Below, piece after piece: positions 10,218 through 21,399 of a stretch of DNA of 64,000 nt. Each line of letters starts with the position of its first letter. Within the stretch, counting starts at the first letter, position 1. A program made the translations under genes and the position numbers. The notes under the pieces are model-generated. The model saw only the letters and a program-made list of their open reading frames with translations, searched no databases and was not told the origin of the DNA. Origin of the DNA: Chondrus crispus (lineage: Eukaryota > Rhodophyta > Florideophyceae > Gigartinales > Gigartinaceae); NCBI RefSeq assembly GCF_000350225.1, contig NW_005178764.1, positions 251,998 to 315,997 on the forward strand, written 5' to 3'.

Positions 10218-11222
10218 TTAATACTTTGTTGCACCACCCCGCGCATCCATGACAGCATGCATACGACGGGGTAGGCTCTTGTACAGCTTCAAAAGAAGGT
10301 CTGACCCCACTGTAGACCAAGCCTCTTCAATGGCATCCTTCAACTCTCTAACATTCTGATAATGTCTGCCTCTTGCGTACACCATTCTAGCCATGACTCC
10401 CCAGACATTTTCGATAATATTCATGTCTGGGGACTTAGGAGGCCACGGTAGAGTCTTTATAGAATGGCCAGAGAGCCAAGTTCTTGTAAAATTTGAAGTA
10501 TGAATCGGGGCATTGTCCTGCTGGAACACCCAACCGTGCCCTTCCCCAAATACCTCTGAGCTAAATGGCAGGAAACCGTGGCGCAAAACCTCAACATACT
10601 TAGTAGAATCCTGTCTTCCATCCATAAAAACAATAGGAGAAACACCATATAAACTAATGGCACCCCACACCATAACCGAAAATCCCCCATTCTGTCGCTT
10701 AGAAAAAATTCGCTCTTTGGTGCGGAGATCATGCCAGTACGAGGCAAAACCATCAGGACCATCACCATTGAACTTTTTCTCATCGCTAAAGACCACAGTA
10801 TTCCAAAACTCTTCACCCTTGCTTATGAATCTACGGCACCACTTGACCCTATTCTTTTTATGCTGAGGGGTCATCTGTGGTGCCGTGATCATTTTTCTAT
10901 ACTTGAGATATGGCACAGCGCTCAGTATTTGTTGAACGCGTCTGTGCCCAATTGGTAGTTTGAGCTCAGCCTGAATACCTCTCGCGCTTTCCTCTCCTTT
11001 TAAAGCCATCCTGATTATAGCCCTCTTCTGCGTCTCTGAGATCTTCTGATTTCCTTTCCAGTGTTTAGGATGTTTGTGTTTAAACCCCAGCCTAATTACA
11101 CTCTGTACGGCTCCTACGGAGCGATTGACAGCTTCCGCAATGCTCCTGAATGAAATGCATTCCTTGTTGAGAGCCAAGATCTGGCCATGCTCAAGATCGG
11201 TTATTGCGGGGCCCCGAGGCAT
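10218..11222 (-). CDS. Tc1-family transposase (DD34E)
   Basis: The 334-residue protein has the usual length for Tc1. The N-terminal 110 residues hold two helix-turn-helix DNA-binding motifs (around 26-46 and 62-100). The DDE catalytic core has D147 (FSDEKKF), D236 (QQDNAP) and E271 (NIIENVW), with 34 residues between the second D and the E. There are no stops or frameshifts and the ATG is clear. The protein should cut at its inverted repeats and integrate at TA. The intact gene and near-identical repeats indicate a young and possibly autonomous copy. Confidence 0.95.
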   Translation of the reverse strand: MPRGPAITDLEHGQILALNKECISFRSIAEAVNRSVGAVQSVIRLGFKHKHPKHWKGNQKISETQKRAIIRMALKGEESARGIQAELKLPIGHRRVQQILSAVPYLKYRKMITAPQMTPQHKKNRVKWCRRFISKGEEFWNTVVFSDEKKFNGDGPDGFASYWHDLRTKERIFSKRQNGGFSVMVWGAISLYGVSPIVFMDGRQDSTKYVEVLRHGFLPFSSEVFGEGHGWVFQQDNAPIHTSNFTRTWLSGHSIKTLPWPPKSPDMNIIENVWGVMARMVYARGRHYQNVRELKDAIEEAWSTVGSDLLLKLYKSLPRRMHAVMDARGGATKY

Positions 11223-11520
11223 TTCTTCTTTGTTCTGGATAGTTGAGTTGTATTGATATGGTAAAGGAGCAGTTGCAGTTTACGTTGGGATGTTTTGAGG
11301 CTTATATAGCGCTTTGCGGTCCTCTTTTGGCGCCCTAAAGGTACTGTGCTTTATGGTATTTCGCGTATGTATGCCAGTTTCGCGCGACTTTGCGGAGCTA
11401 ACTCCAAAACCGTGTCCACGTATAACTGTCGGGCTCTACAAATGTCTATTCCTTGATGTCCTGGTACTGTACGGGGGGCGATGCTTTAAAAGGGCAATCG
11501 GGGATGTTGTTTACGTGGTG

Positions 11521-11555
11521 GTCGATGGGTGTATTTATTGCAGTTTCGCGCACTG
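11521..11555 (-). repeat. Tc1 right terminal inverted repeat
   Basis: This is the inverted partner of 9990-10024, with one mismatch, and is followed by the TA target. Confidence 0.95.
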
Positions 11556-11557
11556 TA

Positions 11558-12456
11558 CCCTCGACAATATTATCATGCAGAATACGGGATTAGTAGCTCC
11601 GAAGACACTGAGTCCCAGTTGTGTTGATGTGCAATACACGGTAGTGTTGAAGGTACCCTTGGGTACCAGGAAACAATTTGCACTTGCAAGACATTTGTAC
11701 GGTACTGCCTTTTCGTGCGCATATTGTACTGTACTGGCATGCCTTTACAAGCTCTTTTGAGGCATCAGTGTCATGTGTCATGTGATATTTGACGGTCGCT
11801 TTTTCTACCTCACGTGTCTGTGATGTGAGTAGCATTGATGCGCCTCTCGTAGGAAAACCTTTTTACCTTTACGGGCCTGGGAGCTCCCTTGTTGAGACTA
11901 TAAAGTGACTTTACAGTGATTCTCAAGACTTGATGTGCTTGTTGTCAACAACATGCAAGGATTCCTTTTATCTTTAGCTAAATGTTGCCAGTGTGGGGGC
12001 GACAAGGTGTTCTTTTCATAGAGAGGCGAATTCACGATTTCTTCAGTATTGGGAGGCCGGCTGCCGAAAATATGATCAAACCGTAGGGCAAAATGACGCT
12101 TTATCTCTTTTTGTGGCTGTCCTCCACCCCGCCCGCCGTCACCCTCCCGGACGCCCATTTCGCCACCGCACGCCCCCTACTTGCCGCGCAGCGGGCACTC
12201 CCAGCTCCACGCATCTCGCTGCCTCGCCGCCGCCACTTATGCCCTTCTGCCCTCCGCCATCGACGCCTTCCCCGTCCCCTCCGCTCCCACACCCACTGCC
12301 GTGGTTGCCGTGTCTGAACATATGACCTTTTATAATTTCCCCCGTAGGTGGAGATTATTAATTGAAACATTGCTGGAATGTGGGGCCAAGTGTTCTGATT
12401 GCTCAAAGGGGTGATGAGGGACCGAGCAGCCTATCCGCATAAAGATAGATGTCGTA
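11558..12456. other. Intergenic, no supported gene; GC-rich patch at about 12096-12325
   Basis: Most of this stretch shows nothing I can name. The patch at 12096-12325 is strongly C-rich on the plus strand and open in several frames at once, which is typical of composition rather than of one gene. It may be a fragment of host coding sequence, but I cannot identify it. Confidence 0.4.
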
Positions 12457-12850
12457 CAGTAAAGGGGGGTGCTCAGGAAATCGGACAAAAACCTCAATGT
12501 TAAAAGGAAAAAGTACTTGTAATTGTCAAGCAATCACCATTTTTTATCTATTGCGACGGGGACACTCTCAACCTGTCGTGCACTGGGACTTTACGAAAAC
12601 AACCACGCACACAGAAGAGGAGTGAGATTGAAGCGCGCGGACACTGCTGCACCCCAACCGAGCACAACCGAGCACAGCAGATCGGACATCCAAGCAAATT
12701 TAAAAAATGACGAAAAGCCGCCGTTTTGAGTGCTCGGGATGCTACACTCCTCTAGGTAGAAAGCTGTGAACAATCGATTGAGATTTTTTTCTTTAATTTC
12801 AACAACGTTGTTCTGATATACGGCGCACTGTGTGCCGCCGTTACGCAGCC
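12457..12850 (+). repeat. Left long inverted arm
   Basis: The arm pairs with 14515-14905 in reverse complement, with scattered substitutions and small gaps. Confidence 0.75.
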
Positions 12851-12959
12851 CAAGGGCCCCCGGCAGGGCCTCCAGTGACATTTAAAGCTCAAAAAGGCCT
12901 GAGAATGGCCGACAGACTCCCGTATTCAGTCTTTCCAGCTTTATTCAGCTACTGCAAAC

Positions 12960-13831
12960 CTACTTCTTTCCGGCGAATGCCTCAATCATGAGGCAGAATT
13001 TTTCCATCTCGAGTTTGTCGTGCGCCTCGCGGTCCTCGCGCCTCTGCTCGCGCTCTTCTGCGCGCTCCATCCGCTCCATTTGCATGCGCTCGCGATCTAG
13101 CGCAAGGCGTTCACGCTCAACGTCAATGCGAGCCATGTCAGCCTCCTTCAGAGACTGGCCAAGGCTGACGAGACCCACACCTGCTTGTAAATCGATCTTT
13201 CTGCGTTTTCCCCTCCCCTTTCCCGTCACACAAAGAACATCCTCACCATCCGCATTTTCATCTCCACTTCCGGTTGTACTCTTCCTTGCCAGGGCCTTAG
13301 CAACCAAGGCCCGCCCAATCTGCTCCTTGCGCTCTTCCTTTTCCTCCTTCGCCACTTTGGTGCACTCCTTCGCCTACTTGATGTCCTTCTGCGCTTCAAG
13401 CATCCCACCTAGAATTTTATCCAGCTCACCCACCTCACCGTCAATCTCTGACATGCGCTGCTCGGAGTTGTCCTTCCGCTCAAACGCATCCATAAGCTTC
13501 TTGAACCGGTCTTGCAGGCGCTTGCACGTGACCTTAGCTGATAGGTTAGGGTTGAGATTCGCTCGCTTGGCGGCCTGTGCAAAGCTACTCTGAACCTCAC
13601 CATACTTTGCGACGTGTGCATTGATAGCACTCACCTCCCTGACGATTATAAGATCATCTTCAGGGGTGAAAGTGGGGCGACGTCGAGGTTTGGCCTTCCT
13701 GTTGCTTCCGTCGCACTGTCATCACTGGAATTGCCGACAAGGGGAGTGGATGGAGAGCGCGGAGAGGGGGTACAAAAGGGAGAAGGAGACGCTTTCTTGG
13801 AGGAAGGGGAAGGGGAATTGACTTGCGCCAT
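12960..13831 (-). pseudogene. Myb/SANT (trihelix)-like DNA-binding protein, broken
   Basis: Starting at 13831 the N-terminus is rich in S and P (MAQVNSPSPSSKK). The frame shifts near 13710. The next frame holds a trihelix-type segment that begins TFTPEDDLIIVREV and continues into 13634-13374, with a cysteine-poor helical region (QDRFKKLMDAFE). A TAG at about 13374 interrupts it, and the same frame continues through 13355-12960 as a long, highly charged coiled coil rich in E, R and K, ending FAGKK. Proteins of this layout accompany PIF/Harbinger transposases. Another copy of the type occurs at 57501-58786 next to such a transposase. One frameshift and one nonsense codon make it a pseudogene. 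Confidence 0.6.
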
Positions 13832-14126
13832 GGTGCGGAGAGAGAGGACGTTTTGGTTTGGGTAGGGGGTATAGTGCAGTGTTAGTCCCGTTCGGTGTCT
13901 GGGTTGACACTTTATGCCTCGAAACCTCGACTCCCGCTATTTCATCTGCACGTGTATACGTTGTGCTTGTTCTGAGATACAGAAACGATTTCACTATTTG
14001 GTCACATGTGAGCAATAATAATCACATGCCAGGACAGAATTTCCGCAACGTGGCACAGCTGTGTAATTCTATTTCTGAAAAGTGCAATTTCAATTGGCGA
14101 AAACTGGGTGCGTAAACTCTTTACTA

Positions 14127-14273
14127 TCCAAACCAAATTCTTGATATTTGGTTCCGATTTTTAGATCGACACCAAAAATTTGATGATTTGGTTGCACCGG
14201 TGGGGATTTCAATCGACATCAAATCATCAAATTTTGGTCGTTTGGGTATTTGATTCTACCGGTGGGGATGCTC
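14127..14273 (+). repeat. Short interspersed DNA repeat, copy 2, plus start of an inverted copy
   Basis: This stretch matches the right part of 7370-7593 almost base for base. It ends gatgctc, then TTA (14274-14276), then gagcatcaccaccggta, which is the inverted terminal sequence of a neighbouring copy. Two copies therefore abut at a shared TTA. Confidence 0.75.
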
Positions 14274-14514
14274 TTAGAGCATCACCACCGGTAAGTGATC
14301 AAATGACCAAACAAGAACACTTAGCACTTTTTTCTAGAACTCAATTGGCTGGTGGGAATTTAGTGATTTGGTTCTTTGGTTATTTCATATCTCAAAAGGA
14401 ACAGTGCCACCGGTGAGAACCAAATACTGTATGAAGGGGAGGTGCTGCAATCGTCGGACAGTGACAAAAAGATCGGACATGCAAAATATTTTGAAAATTA
14501 TCTCCGACACGGGC

Positions 14515-14905
14515 CAAGGTGCACCGCCGCGCGTAACGGCGCCAGACAGTGCGCCGTATCTCAAAACAACGTGGTTGAAATTAAAGAACAAATATCTCAA
14601 TCGATTGCTCACAGCTTGCTACGTATAAGAGTGTAACAACCCAAAAATACAAAAACGGCATACTTTTCTATTTTTTTAATTTGCTTCGATGTCCGATCGT
14701 TGTGTGCGGTTGGGGTTCAAAAGTGTCCGCGCGCTTCAATCTCACTCCTCGTCTTTGTCCGTGCTTGTTTTCGCCAAGTCCCAGTAGACGAACGGCTGAG
14801 AGTGTTCCCGTCGCAAGCCATAAAAATGGTGATTGCTTGACAATTACAAGTAATTTTTCCTTTTAATATTGAGGTTTTTGTCCGACATTTAGAGCACCCC
14901 TCTTC
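14515..14905 (-). repeat. Right long inverted arm
   Basis: Inverted partner of 12457-12850. Confidence 0.75.
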
Positions 14906-14907
14906 TA

Positions 14908-17246
14908 CAGGGGGGCGTCTAAATTCCGGACATGTCGGCATAATTCCGGACAAGAGCGAAATCTGCCAAATTTATTCACATTCTACGATCTAAGTCCTCC
15001 AGGGTTGCCGATTCTTGCTTCTCGTGTGCAATTGTTGCCTCTTTCTCGCTCAGTCCTTTATCATAGCGGGAAGCTGATAGCACCGTGATCTTTCTCGCAT
15101 TTCAATACCCCCGTGCAGCGCTTTTTTCCCGCCAAACCTTCCGTTCGGCGCTTGAGGGCGTGCACAGATTTCTGAAAGGTCGGAGCCTGCGGTCAACGCG
15201 TGCGGTGTTGACTGCACGTCAACATCTGCAACCGCAGGCTCGGACCGTTGCAATGACGAAAGCGTCTCGTGCGGGCTCGAGGAGGGCCACGCGCGAGGCC
15301 CAAGCCCTTCAGTCGTGCATCGATGGCACATCCACTGTCCGCGAAGCTGCCATTAAGGCACACATTCCAAAGTCGACGCTCCAAGACCGCATTAAAAAGT
15401 CGAAGGCACACTCGTCCACCACCTCTAAACCAGTCGGACGGCAGCCGGACTTGAGTGAGCAAGAAGAGAAGACTCTTGTTTCCTTACTCCAAGAGCATGG
15501 AGATGCTGGTCATCCATTGGGGCGCACTGACCTTCAAGAAGCCGTCGAAGAGTTGGTGAGGAGAATGTTAGAAAAGCGGCGTGCCAAGCTACGCTTTGTC
15601 AACGGACGGCCCGGTAGAGAATGGTTGGAAAGATTTGAGAATCGCCGCAGTGAGTCACTGCGTTTCGGTAGAGCGAGCAGGCAAGAAGCGATTCGTATGC
15701 AGGCGGTGAATGGCGAGAACATGACCACTACTGGCCTGGCTTTGTAGAAACTCATGAGAGTGTATAACTTCGATGCACAGCGCATCTTTAATATGGACGA
15801 AAAGGGAATCACGGCAGGCAAAGATGCGACCGGCACTACGAGAAAAGGCACTTACACGCGGTCTGGTATGCGTGCTCAGCAAGCAGGTCCTATCTTCAGG
15901 AACTGCGACAGAATGACAATGATGGCCTCTGTCTGCGCAGCAGGGACTCCCGCTCCTCTGATGGTCGTTTTGAAAGGGACGGCCCTCCGCACGAAAACAA
16001 TCCAGGGACATGATGGGGCACCGAAAACCCTCACAATGACAGACTGCCTTCCACGCCATAGTCTCATTACTCTGCGTCAAGATATTGCAGGTTGTGATAA
16101 GCATAATATGCTGAGCTACGCCAAGGAATTTGTGGAAAGTGTCGTAGACTTGACAGTCAACGACCGCAAGGTGCTGCTCATTTACGATGGATACCGTAGT
16201 CATCTAGGCTACAAAGTCATCAGCACCCTGGAGAAGGGCAACGTTGTCGCATATTTTTTACCAGCTCATACAAGTGGTACAACACAGCCACTGGACGTCG
16301 GTATCTTTTCTCCGTTCAAGTATTACCTCGACGACAGTATGTATGCAGTTGCGCGCACTGACGAGACGATGGAATACGATCAATTTGATCTTGCTCGTTT
16401 CGTCACTCAGGCCTACTACAAGGCTTTCTCCCCTGACAACATCACATCAGCATTCAAACACACGGGTATCTGGCCGTGCAGTCGTACTGTGCTTCTGAAG
16501 CGTCCCCTACCGTCTGGGAACGACAAACGAGTGTTGTCAGTTGATCAACTTTCTGCATTGCTCATCCAGAAGCGGCAGAATGCCAGGGAAGGTATGGAGC
16601 TGCAGCCCGCATACCTCCATCGTGGATGGATTGCGACCGGACGAGGGCTTGTGATCACCGGCGTCAAAGCCATGGAGCTAGTGCGCAGTCAAGAAGATTC
16701 ATACCTGGAGAAAAGGCTTGAAGAAAAACGGAAGAAGTGGGCCAAAGACGCTAAGATTAAGGCGAAGAAAATCGCAAAGGACAAAGAGGGAAAGCAAAGA
16801 GATCTGAAAAAGAACATGCAATGCGCGCGACTCAACAATATGTCTCTGGAAGCTTGGCTTGCCATCCCTCGTCGCTCATTGACAGAGCGACGCGAAACGG
16901 CTAGGATGCGGACCCTCAAGAAGGTCCGCGGCCTTGACATTCCTGCTCCGCCGCTGCCGCCGTTGTCTTCATAAGCGTTTGCGTAGCCATCAGATACCGC
17001 ATAAATCTGTAGCTTTGCGCTCCTCTTTTGTCCGGTATTTGGCAGCGGTTTTCCCGAAAATAGAGCCTCTCGATCCTGTCAAGGCGCACTGTCACAGATT
17101 TTTCGTCTATTGGCCAAATTCAGCCATTTCTTGGCCAGAATCACGCTGGCACGCATCTGGGTCTGCATGCAAAGCTTCAGATTACAGGCGCAGCTTTTTC
17201 TACATTTAGTTTTTACTTTCGTCGATTTTGTCCGGAATTTAGACGC
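14908..17246 (+). mobile_element. Pogo-like DNA transposon with a broken transposase
   Basis: The left end is TA then CAG followed by gcgtctaaattccggac. The right end holds the inverse, gtccggaatttagacgc (17229-17245). A second ccggac motif follows the left end, suggesting internal transposase-binding repeats. The exact right border is unclear because the sequence after gacgc differs from the left tip. It carries one transposase gene with a single in-frame TAG. Confidence 0.8.
15253..16974 (+). pseudogene. Pogo-family transposase (DD35D) with one in-frame TAG
   Basis: The likely start is the ATG at 15253 (MTKASRAGSRR). The first 130 residues hold a psq-type helix-turn-helix (STVREAAIKAHIPKSTLQDR) and a CENP-B-type DNA-binding region. 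A TAG at 15745-15747 splits the frame; it is open on both sides in the same frame. The catalytic core follows, with D at 15796 (NMDEKG), D at 16186 (LLIYDGYRSH) and D at 16294 (TTQPLDVG), giving 35 residues between the second and third, as in pogo and Tigger. The C-terminus is a lysine-rich coiled coil. Only one lesion separates it from an intact gene. Confidence 0.85.
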
Positions 17247-17262
17247 TCCGCAGCGGGGGCGT

Positions 17263-17313
17263 CAGGACGAAGCGTACTACAGCGGGGGCCCCCGCGTAGT
17301 ACGCTTCGTCCTG
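17263..17313. repeat. 51-bp palindrome at the right end of the pogo element
   Basis: Arms of 18 bp (caggacgaagcgtactac and its complement) surround a second palindrome, gcgggggcccccgc. The arms match perfectly, so strong hairpin or cruciform formation is expected. Confidence 0.9.
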
Positions 17314-17317
17314 GGGT

Positions 17318-17538
17318 TTGTAGGGAAGCCATTTCGTGTGACCAATGAGCCTTGAACAGATGGATTGTCCAGGGTATCAAATTACGAAGAAACGGAACCT
17401 AATTCTTGATATTTGGTTCCGAAATTTGGCTCGGAAGCAAAAATTTGCTGATTTGGTCGGACCGGTGGGGATGTCAATCCACATCAAATCATCAAATTTT
17501 GTTTTTTTGGTTATTTGATTCTACCGGTGGTGATGCTC
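17318..17538 (+). repeat. Short interspersed DNA repeat, copy 3
   Basis: A diverged copy of 7370-7593. It ends gatgctc followed by TTA. Confidence 0.65.
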
Positions 17539-17599
17539 TTAGCCCAATGCTGCATGTTTGGTAGACCAAAACTTCAGAAAATATGGGCGTGCGTGTCTC

Positions 17600-17917
17600 T
17601 GGAACACTACGTGGTCGGGTAGCTGTAGAGAAGGGAGCGTGGGTAAACAGTAACGTTCTTTATAAGCTTAGGCTTATGCGGAGAGCTTATGCGCCGGGTC
17701 CTCCCGTCCCCCGCTTCCTCGACTTGGGTGTGCATCGCGGTATCATATACTCCCACGCCGCTCCTGCGATCGTCAGCAAATGCAATCGACTGCATTTAAA
17801 TCATTTGGCTTGATAAGTCGAACGGACGTCAAAGCAGAATATCTACCCGAACTCCAGATTTGTATTGCCTGGGCGTTTGTATTTGAATACAGACTACTGA
17901 TGAGTCGTATTGTTACA
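17600..17917 (-). repeat. 3' LTR of the chromovirus (minus-strand element)
   Basis: Near-identical to 22442-22759. It starts tgga and ends taca on the plus strand. Confidence 0.95.
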
Positions 17918-18044
17918 TTCGCTTCTTTTTCTAAAGGTCGATGCCCTCATCGACATGTTGCTCTTTCGGCTTGTCTTTTCTTCGCTTTGACATTTCAAAA
18001 TCCTTCACCAAATGTATACAGTTGCCTAACTCAGATCGGTGTTT

Positions 18045-21000
18045 CTAAATCGCTTGAGCTCTAGAGTCACCATGAAACTGCACAAGATAGTAATTTTTTC
18101 TGTTTTCGCGCTTTTTGTCTAAGATAGCTGACACTGCATCTTCTGTTGTACCATCAGTGTCAATTTTTATGGAAAGGGGTCTCTTTTCTCCTGGTGACGT
18201 ATGATACGGTTTGAGTTTTGACACGTGCACCACATTGTGCGCTCTTTTCATGCTTGGCGGCATTTCAATCATGTATGTGACTGGTCCCATTACTCTTAAA
18301 ACTGACAAGGGTCCTAAGAATTTGGGTTGCCACTTGACGGGTAGATCCGCTCTGTGCGTAATATTTTATCCTTCAGTTCGGAGCATAACAAGGTCACCTT
18401 CGTTGAACCTGAGGTCCACGCGGGTCTTGTCCGCGTAAAACTTCTGCCGAGCACGGGCATTAGCTAAGTCTTCCTTGGCGATTTGATTGAATGCTTTGCG
18501 ACGTTCCGAGGTCTCTATAGCGCCTGCACACTGTATTGTGCAGTCCGTAAGGGGGCGAGTCATCGGAGCGTGCAGTATGCGGCCAAGGTCTATCTCAAAT
18601 GGCGCTAGACCTGTACTGCTGTTCTTGGAACCGTTGTAAACATAGTCGAAATTGCTTAAGATTGTATCCCATTCATTGGGGGCTCGCTGAATTGAATGCC
18701 GCAACATAGACGATAGAGTGCGAATAAGATTTTCCGATTGACCGTCCGTTTGTGGATGATGAGCAGTGCTTAGATTGAGCCTGATATTGATAATCTCCGC
18801 AATTCCCGTCTAGTAATATGAAACAAATTTCGCGTCTCGATCGGAGATTATCTTTGCCGGAACTCCGCGCTTCGCGAAGAGTCTATCGTTGAAATTTTGA
18901 AACACGTCTGCCGCTGAGCATGATTTTTTAGCGGTTCGAAAAGTGCCCGCTTAGATAACTTGTCTACAATCACAAGAATTGCATCGAACCCTCGATTGGT
19001 TTTTGGAAGTTCAGTGAGAAAATCACAAGTGACAATGTCCCAGCATCTGGTGGGTATTTCAGGAGGCTGAAGTAATCCTGGTTTGCTGGAATGTGGTGTC
19101 TTGTTAATTTGGCACTCCTTACATGCTGTGACAAATTTTGTAATTGCTTGGTACATCTTAGGCCAATACATTTGGGGAGCACAAAAGTTGTACGTCTTAT
19201 CCAGTCCAAGATGACCAGTCTTTTGAAAATCGTGGATTATGGATTGGCGGAGATCTCCTGCACTAGGAACGTATAGACGACAGTTGCCATTTCCCTGCCA
19301 GTATAGAAGACCATTCGGATACTTGTAGTTGGGTACTTGTATTTTCGCTCTTGTATTCTTTGGCTCGAGAGATGTTTATAACGCAGTAATTATTGTCTGC
19401 GCCCACTCGTCACAACGGTATCCTTCCTGTATTTGATTAATGATTCCTGGATCTTTCAATTGCATATGCTTGAAGGACAAGGTATTTTTCATGTGGTCTG
19501 GTCGACGGCTCAGCGCATCAGGAACTGTATGAAGACGACCGGGGATATGTTCCACATCATAAGAAAATTCTTGCAACGTGTCTAGCCATCTATGCTGTCT
19601 GCCTGAGAGGCGGCTCTTCGTCTGTAGGTAACGAATTGGCTCGTGGTCAGTGCGAAATGTAAATGTTCAAGCACGTAAATATACACTCCATTCTCGGAAG
19701 GCGATGATGAAAGCGAGGAGTTCTTGATCTCCAGTATCCCAGTTCGTTTCTGTGTTCGACAACCGGTGAGATAAGAAAGCCACTGGATGTCCGCACTGTT
19801 CTAATGAGGCACCTACTGCATACTTGGAGGCGTCTGTAGAAACAATGAATTTTTTCTTTGATGAGGGGTGTGCCTAGACCGGTACAGACGTGACCTGAGA
19901 TTTTAAAAAGTAAAAGCTTTCTGTTGTGACTCATTCCATTCAAACGCGTTGCTTGATCGGATAAGGTCCGAAATAGGTCTGGCAATGGGCGCGTAGTCCA
20001 TAATAAATCGTCTGTAGAAGTTTGTCAAACCCAGAAATTGGCGCACCTCCTGAGCTGATGTAGGGGCGGGCCACTCAATTATGGCATCGACAAGTCTGCG
20101 CTGCATAGATACTCCTCGGGAGCTGACGTGGTATCCCAGAAAGTCGACCTCACTTACACCAATGTGACATTTGGAGCTACGCACGTAGAGCTTATTTGCG
20201 CGTAATATCTTGAACAAACTACGGAGGTGTTGTTTGTGTTCTTCCTCGTTTGAACTTTAAATGAGGACATCGTCCAAGAAAAGGACGAGACAGTCCCCAT
20301 TCAGTTCCTGAAGCATATTGGAAAGCAATCTTGTAATCGCTGCTGGAGCATTCGTAAGACCCAACAGAGAACCCGCCATTCGAAAGTTCCGAAGCGCGTA
20401 CGAATTGCCGTCTTCGGGCAATCTAAGTCGCGAATGCGCATTTGATGGTAGGCTCCTATAAGGTCAATTTGAGAAAATATACGCGCTCCTGCAACTTGGT
20501 CCAAGGTCTCGTCAATCAACGGCAAAGGCTTTGAATCAGAAATCTTAATCCTGTTCAGGGCGCGGTAGTCACAGACCATACGGAGGTCTCCATTTTCTTC
20601 TCCACGAAGAAGACCGGGCCCCATATGGTGAAGCCGATGGTCTAAGTAGTCCCTTCTTCAATAGTGACTGTAATTGTATTTTCAGCTCCTGAAGCTCCTC
20701 TGCTGATAACCTGATAACTGAACGTACAGGCGGCAGTTCGTCGGACTTGAGATTAATCTCAAAGTCAAGTGCTCTTCTGGGAGGCAGAGTGTCCGGCAGT
20801 TTTTCGACGAAAATGTCCTCGTAGTCGCTCACAATGTCTTTGAACTTTTCATTCACGTTCATCTTCTCGACTTTCGGGTGTACTCGAACCGCAAAAACTT
20901 CGTTACCGTCCTGCTTTGTCAATTTCGAAAGCTTCTTGAAGGAGATTTTCTTGAAAGCTACCGACTTATTTCGGTGCTTCACTTTCGAGGGGTGTATAGT

Positions 21001-21354
21001 CCATCTTCGGCCATCTGGTCTTTTCACATGGACACAATGTGTTCTCCAATCCACTCTTGGGTTGTCTTGGTCTAACCAAGACCTTCCAAAGATAATGTAA
21101 GGCAAATTATGGAGTTTTTCTTGCATAGATATTGTGTATACACGTATGCAGACGTAATCTGCAATTTTAAAGGATGCTTGGCATGTACCATTAGCGTTTA
21201 AACTGGATTGATCATCCAGAGTCACTGTGGTTGTGAGTGGAGTGATTTCCAGGCCACATTGTCGTGCAGCCTGTTTTGACATAAATGAATGACTTGCACC
21301 CGAATCAAGCTCAGCAAGCACCGGAATCTCATTCAAAGTTCCGTCATAAATCAT
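18045..21354 (-). pseudogene. Chromovirus pol, broken into many frames
   Basis: Reading down the minus strand: an aspartic protease (LDSGASHSFM) near 21310, the start of RT to 20569, an RT segment (DYRALNRIKI, QIDLIGAYHQMRI) at 20624-20301, connection and RNase H pieces at 20217-19376 (PDALSRRPDH), integrase zinc-binding and core pieces at 19171-18848 (TCDFLTELPKT), an integrase C-terminal part at 18707-18366 and a final segment at 18308-18045 (SAILDKKRENRKNYYLVQFH) that resembles a chromodomain. Frameshifts and stops separate all of these, so the element cannot make its enzymes. Confidence 0.9.
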
Positions 21355-21399
21355 GCCAGAATTACTTCCAGTGCTTACGCTGGAAAGTTTTGGACTGTT

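Larger units (their letters stand above)
9990..11555 (-). mobile_element. Tc1/mariner transposon, complete
   Basis: The element is 1,566 bp with 35-bp terminal inverted repeats (9990-10024 and 11521-11555) that differ at one base. It is flanked by a TA on each side (9988-9989 and 11556-11557), the target duplication of this superfamily. It carries one intact transposase gene. It lies directly upstream of the membrane protein gene at 7864-9741. Confidence 0.95.
12457..14905 (-). mobile_element. Pogo-type DNA transposon with arms of about 400 bp, non-autonomous
   Basis: The first and last roughly 390-400 bp (12457-12850 and 14515-14905) are diverged inverted copies of each other. They share the tip ggggtgctc, the segment cggacaaaaacctcaat, the block around caattgtcaagcaatcacc, and further blocks inward. 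The left tip CAG follows a TA, as in pogo-like elements. The right tip abuts the next element and lacks the last few bases. Inside are a broken Myb-like gene and two short repeats of the 7.4-kb family. No transposase is present. Confidence 0.75.

Noticed and set aside
12096..12325. Coding gene in the C-rich patch
   Set aside because: All three plus frames are open for a while because of composition, and none gives a recognisable protein.
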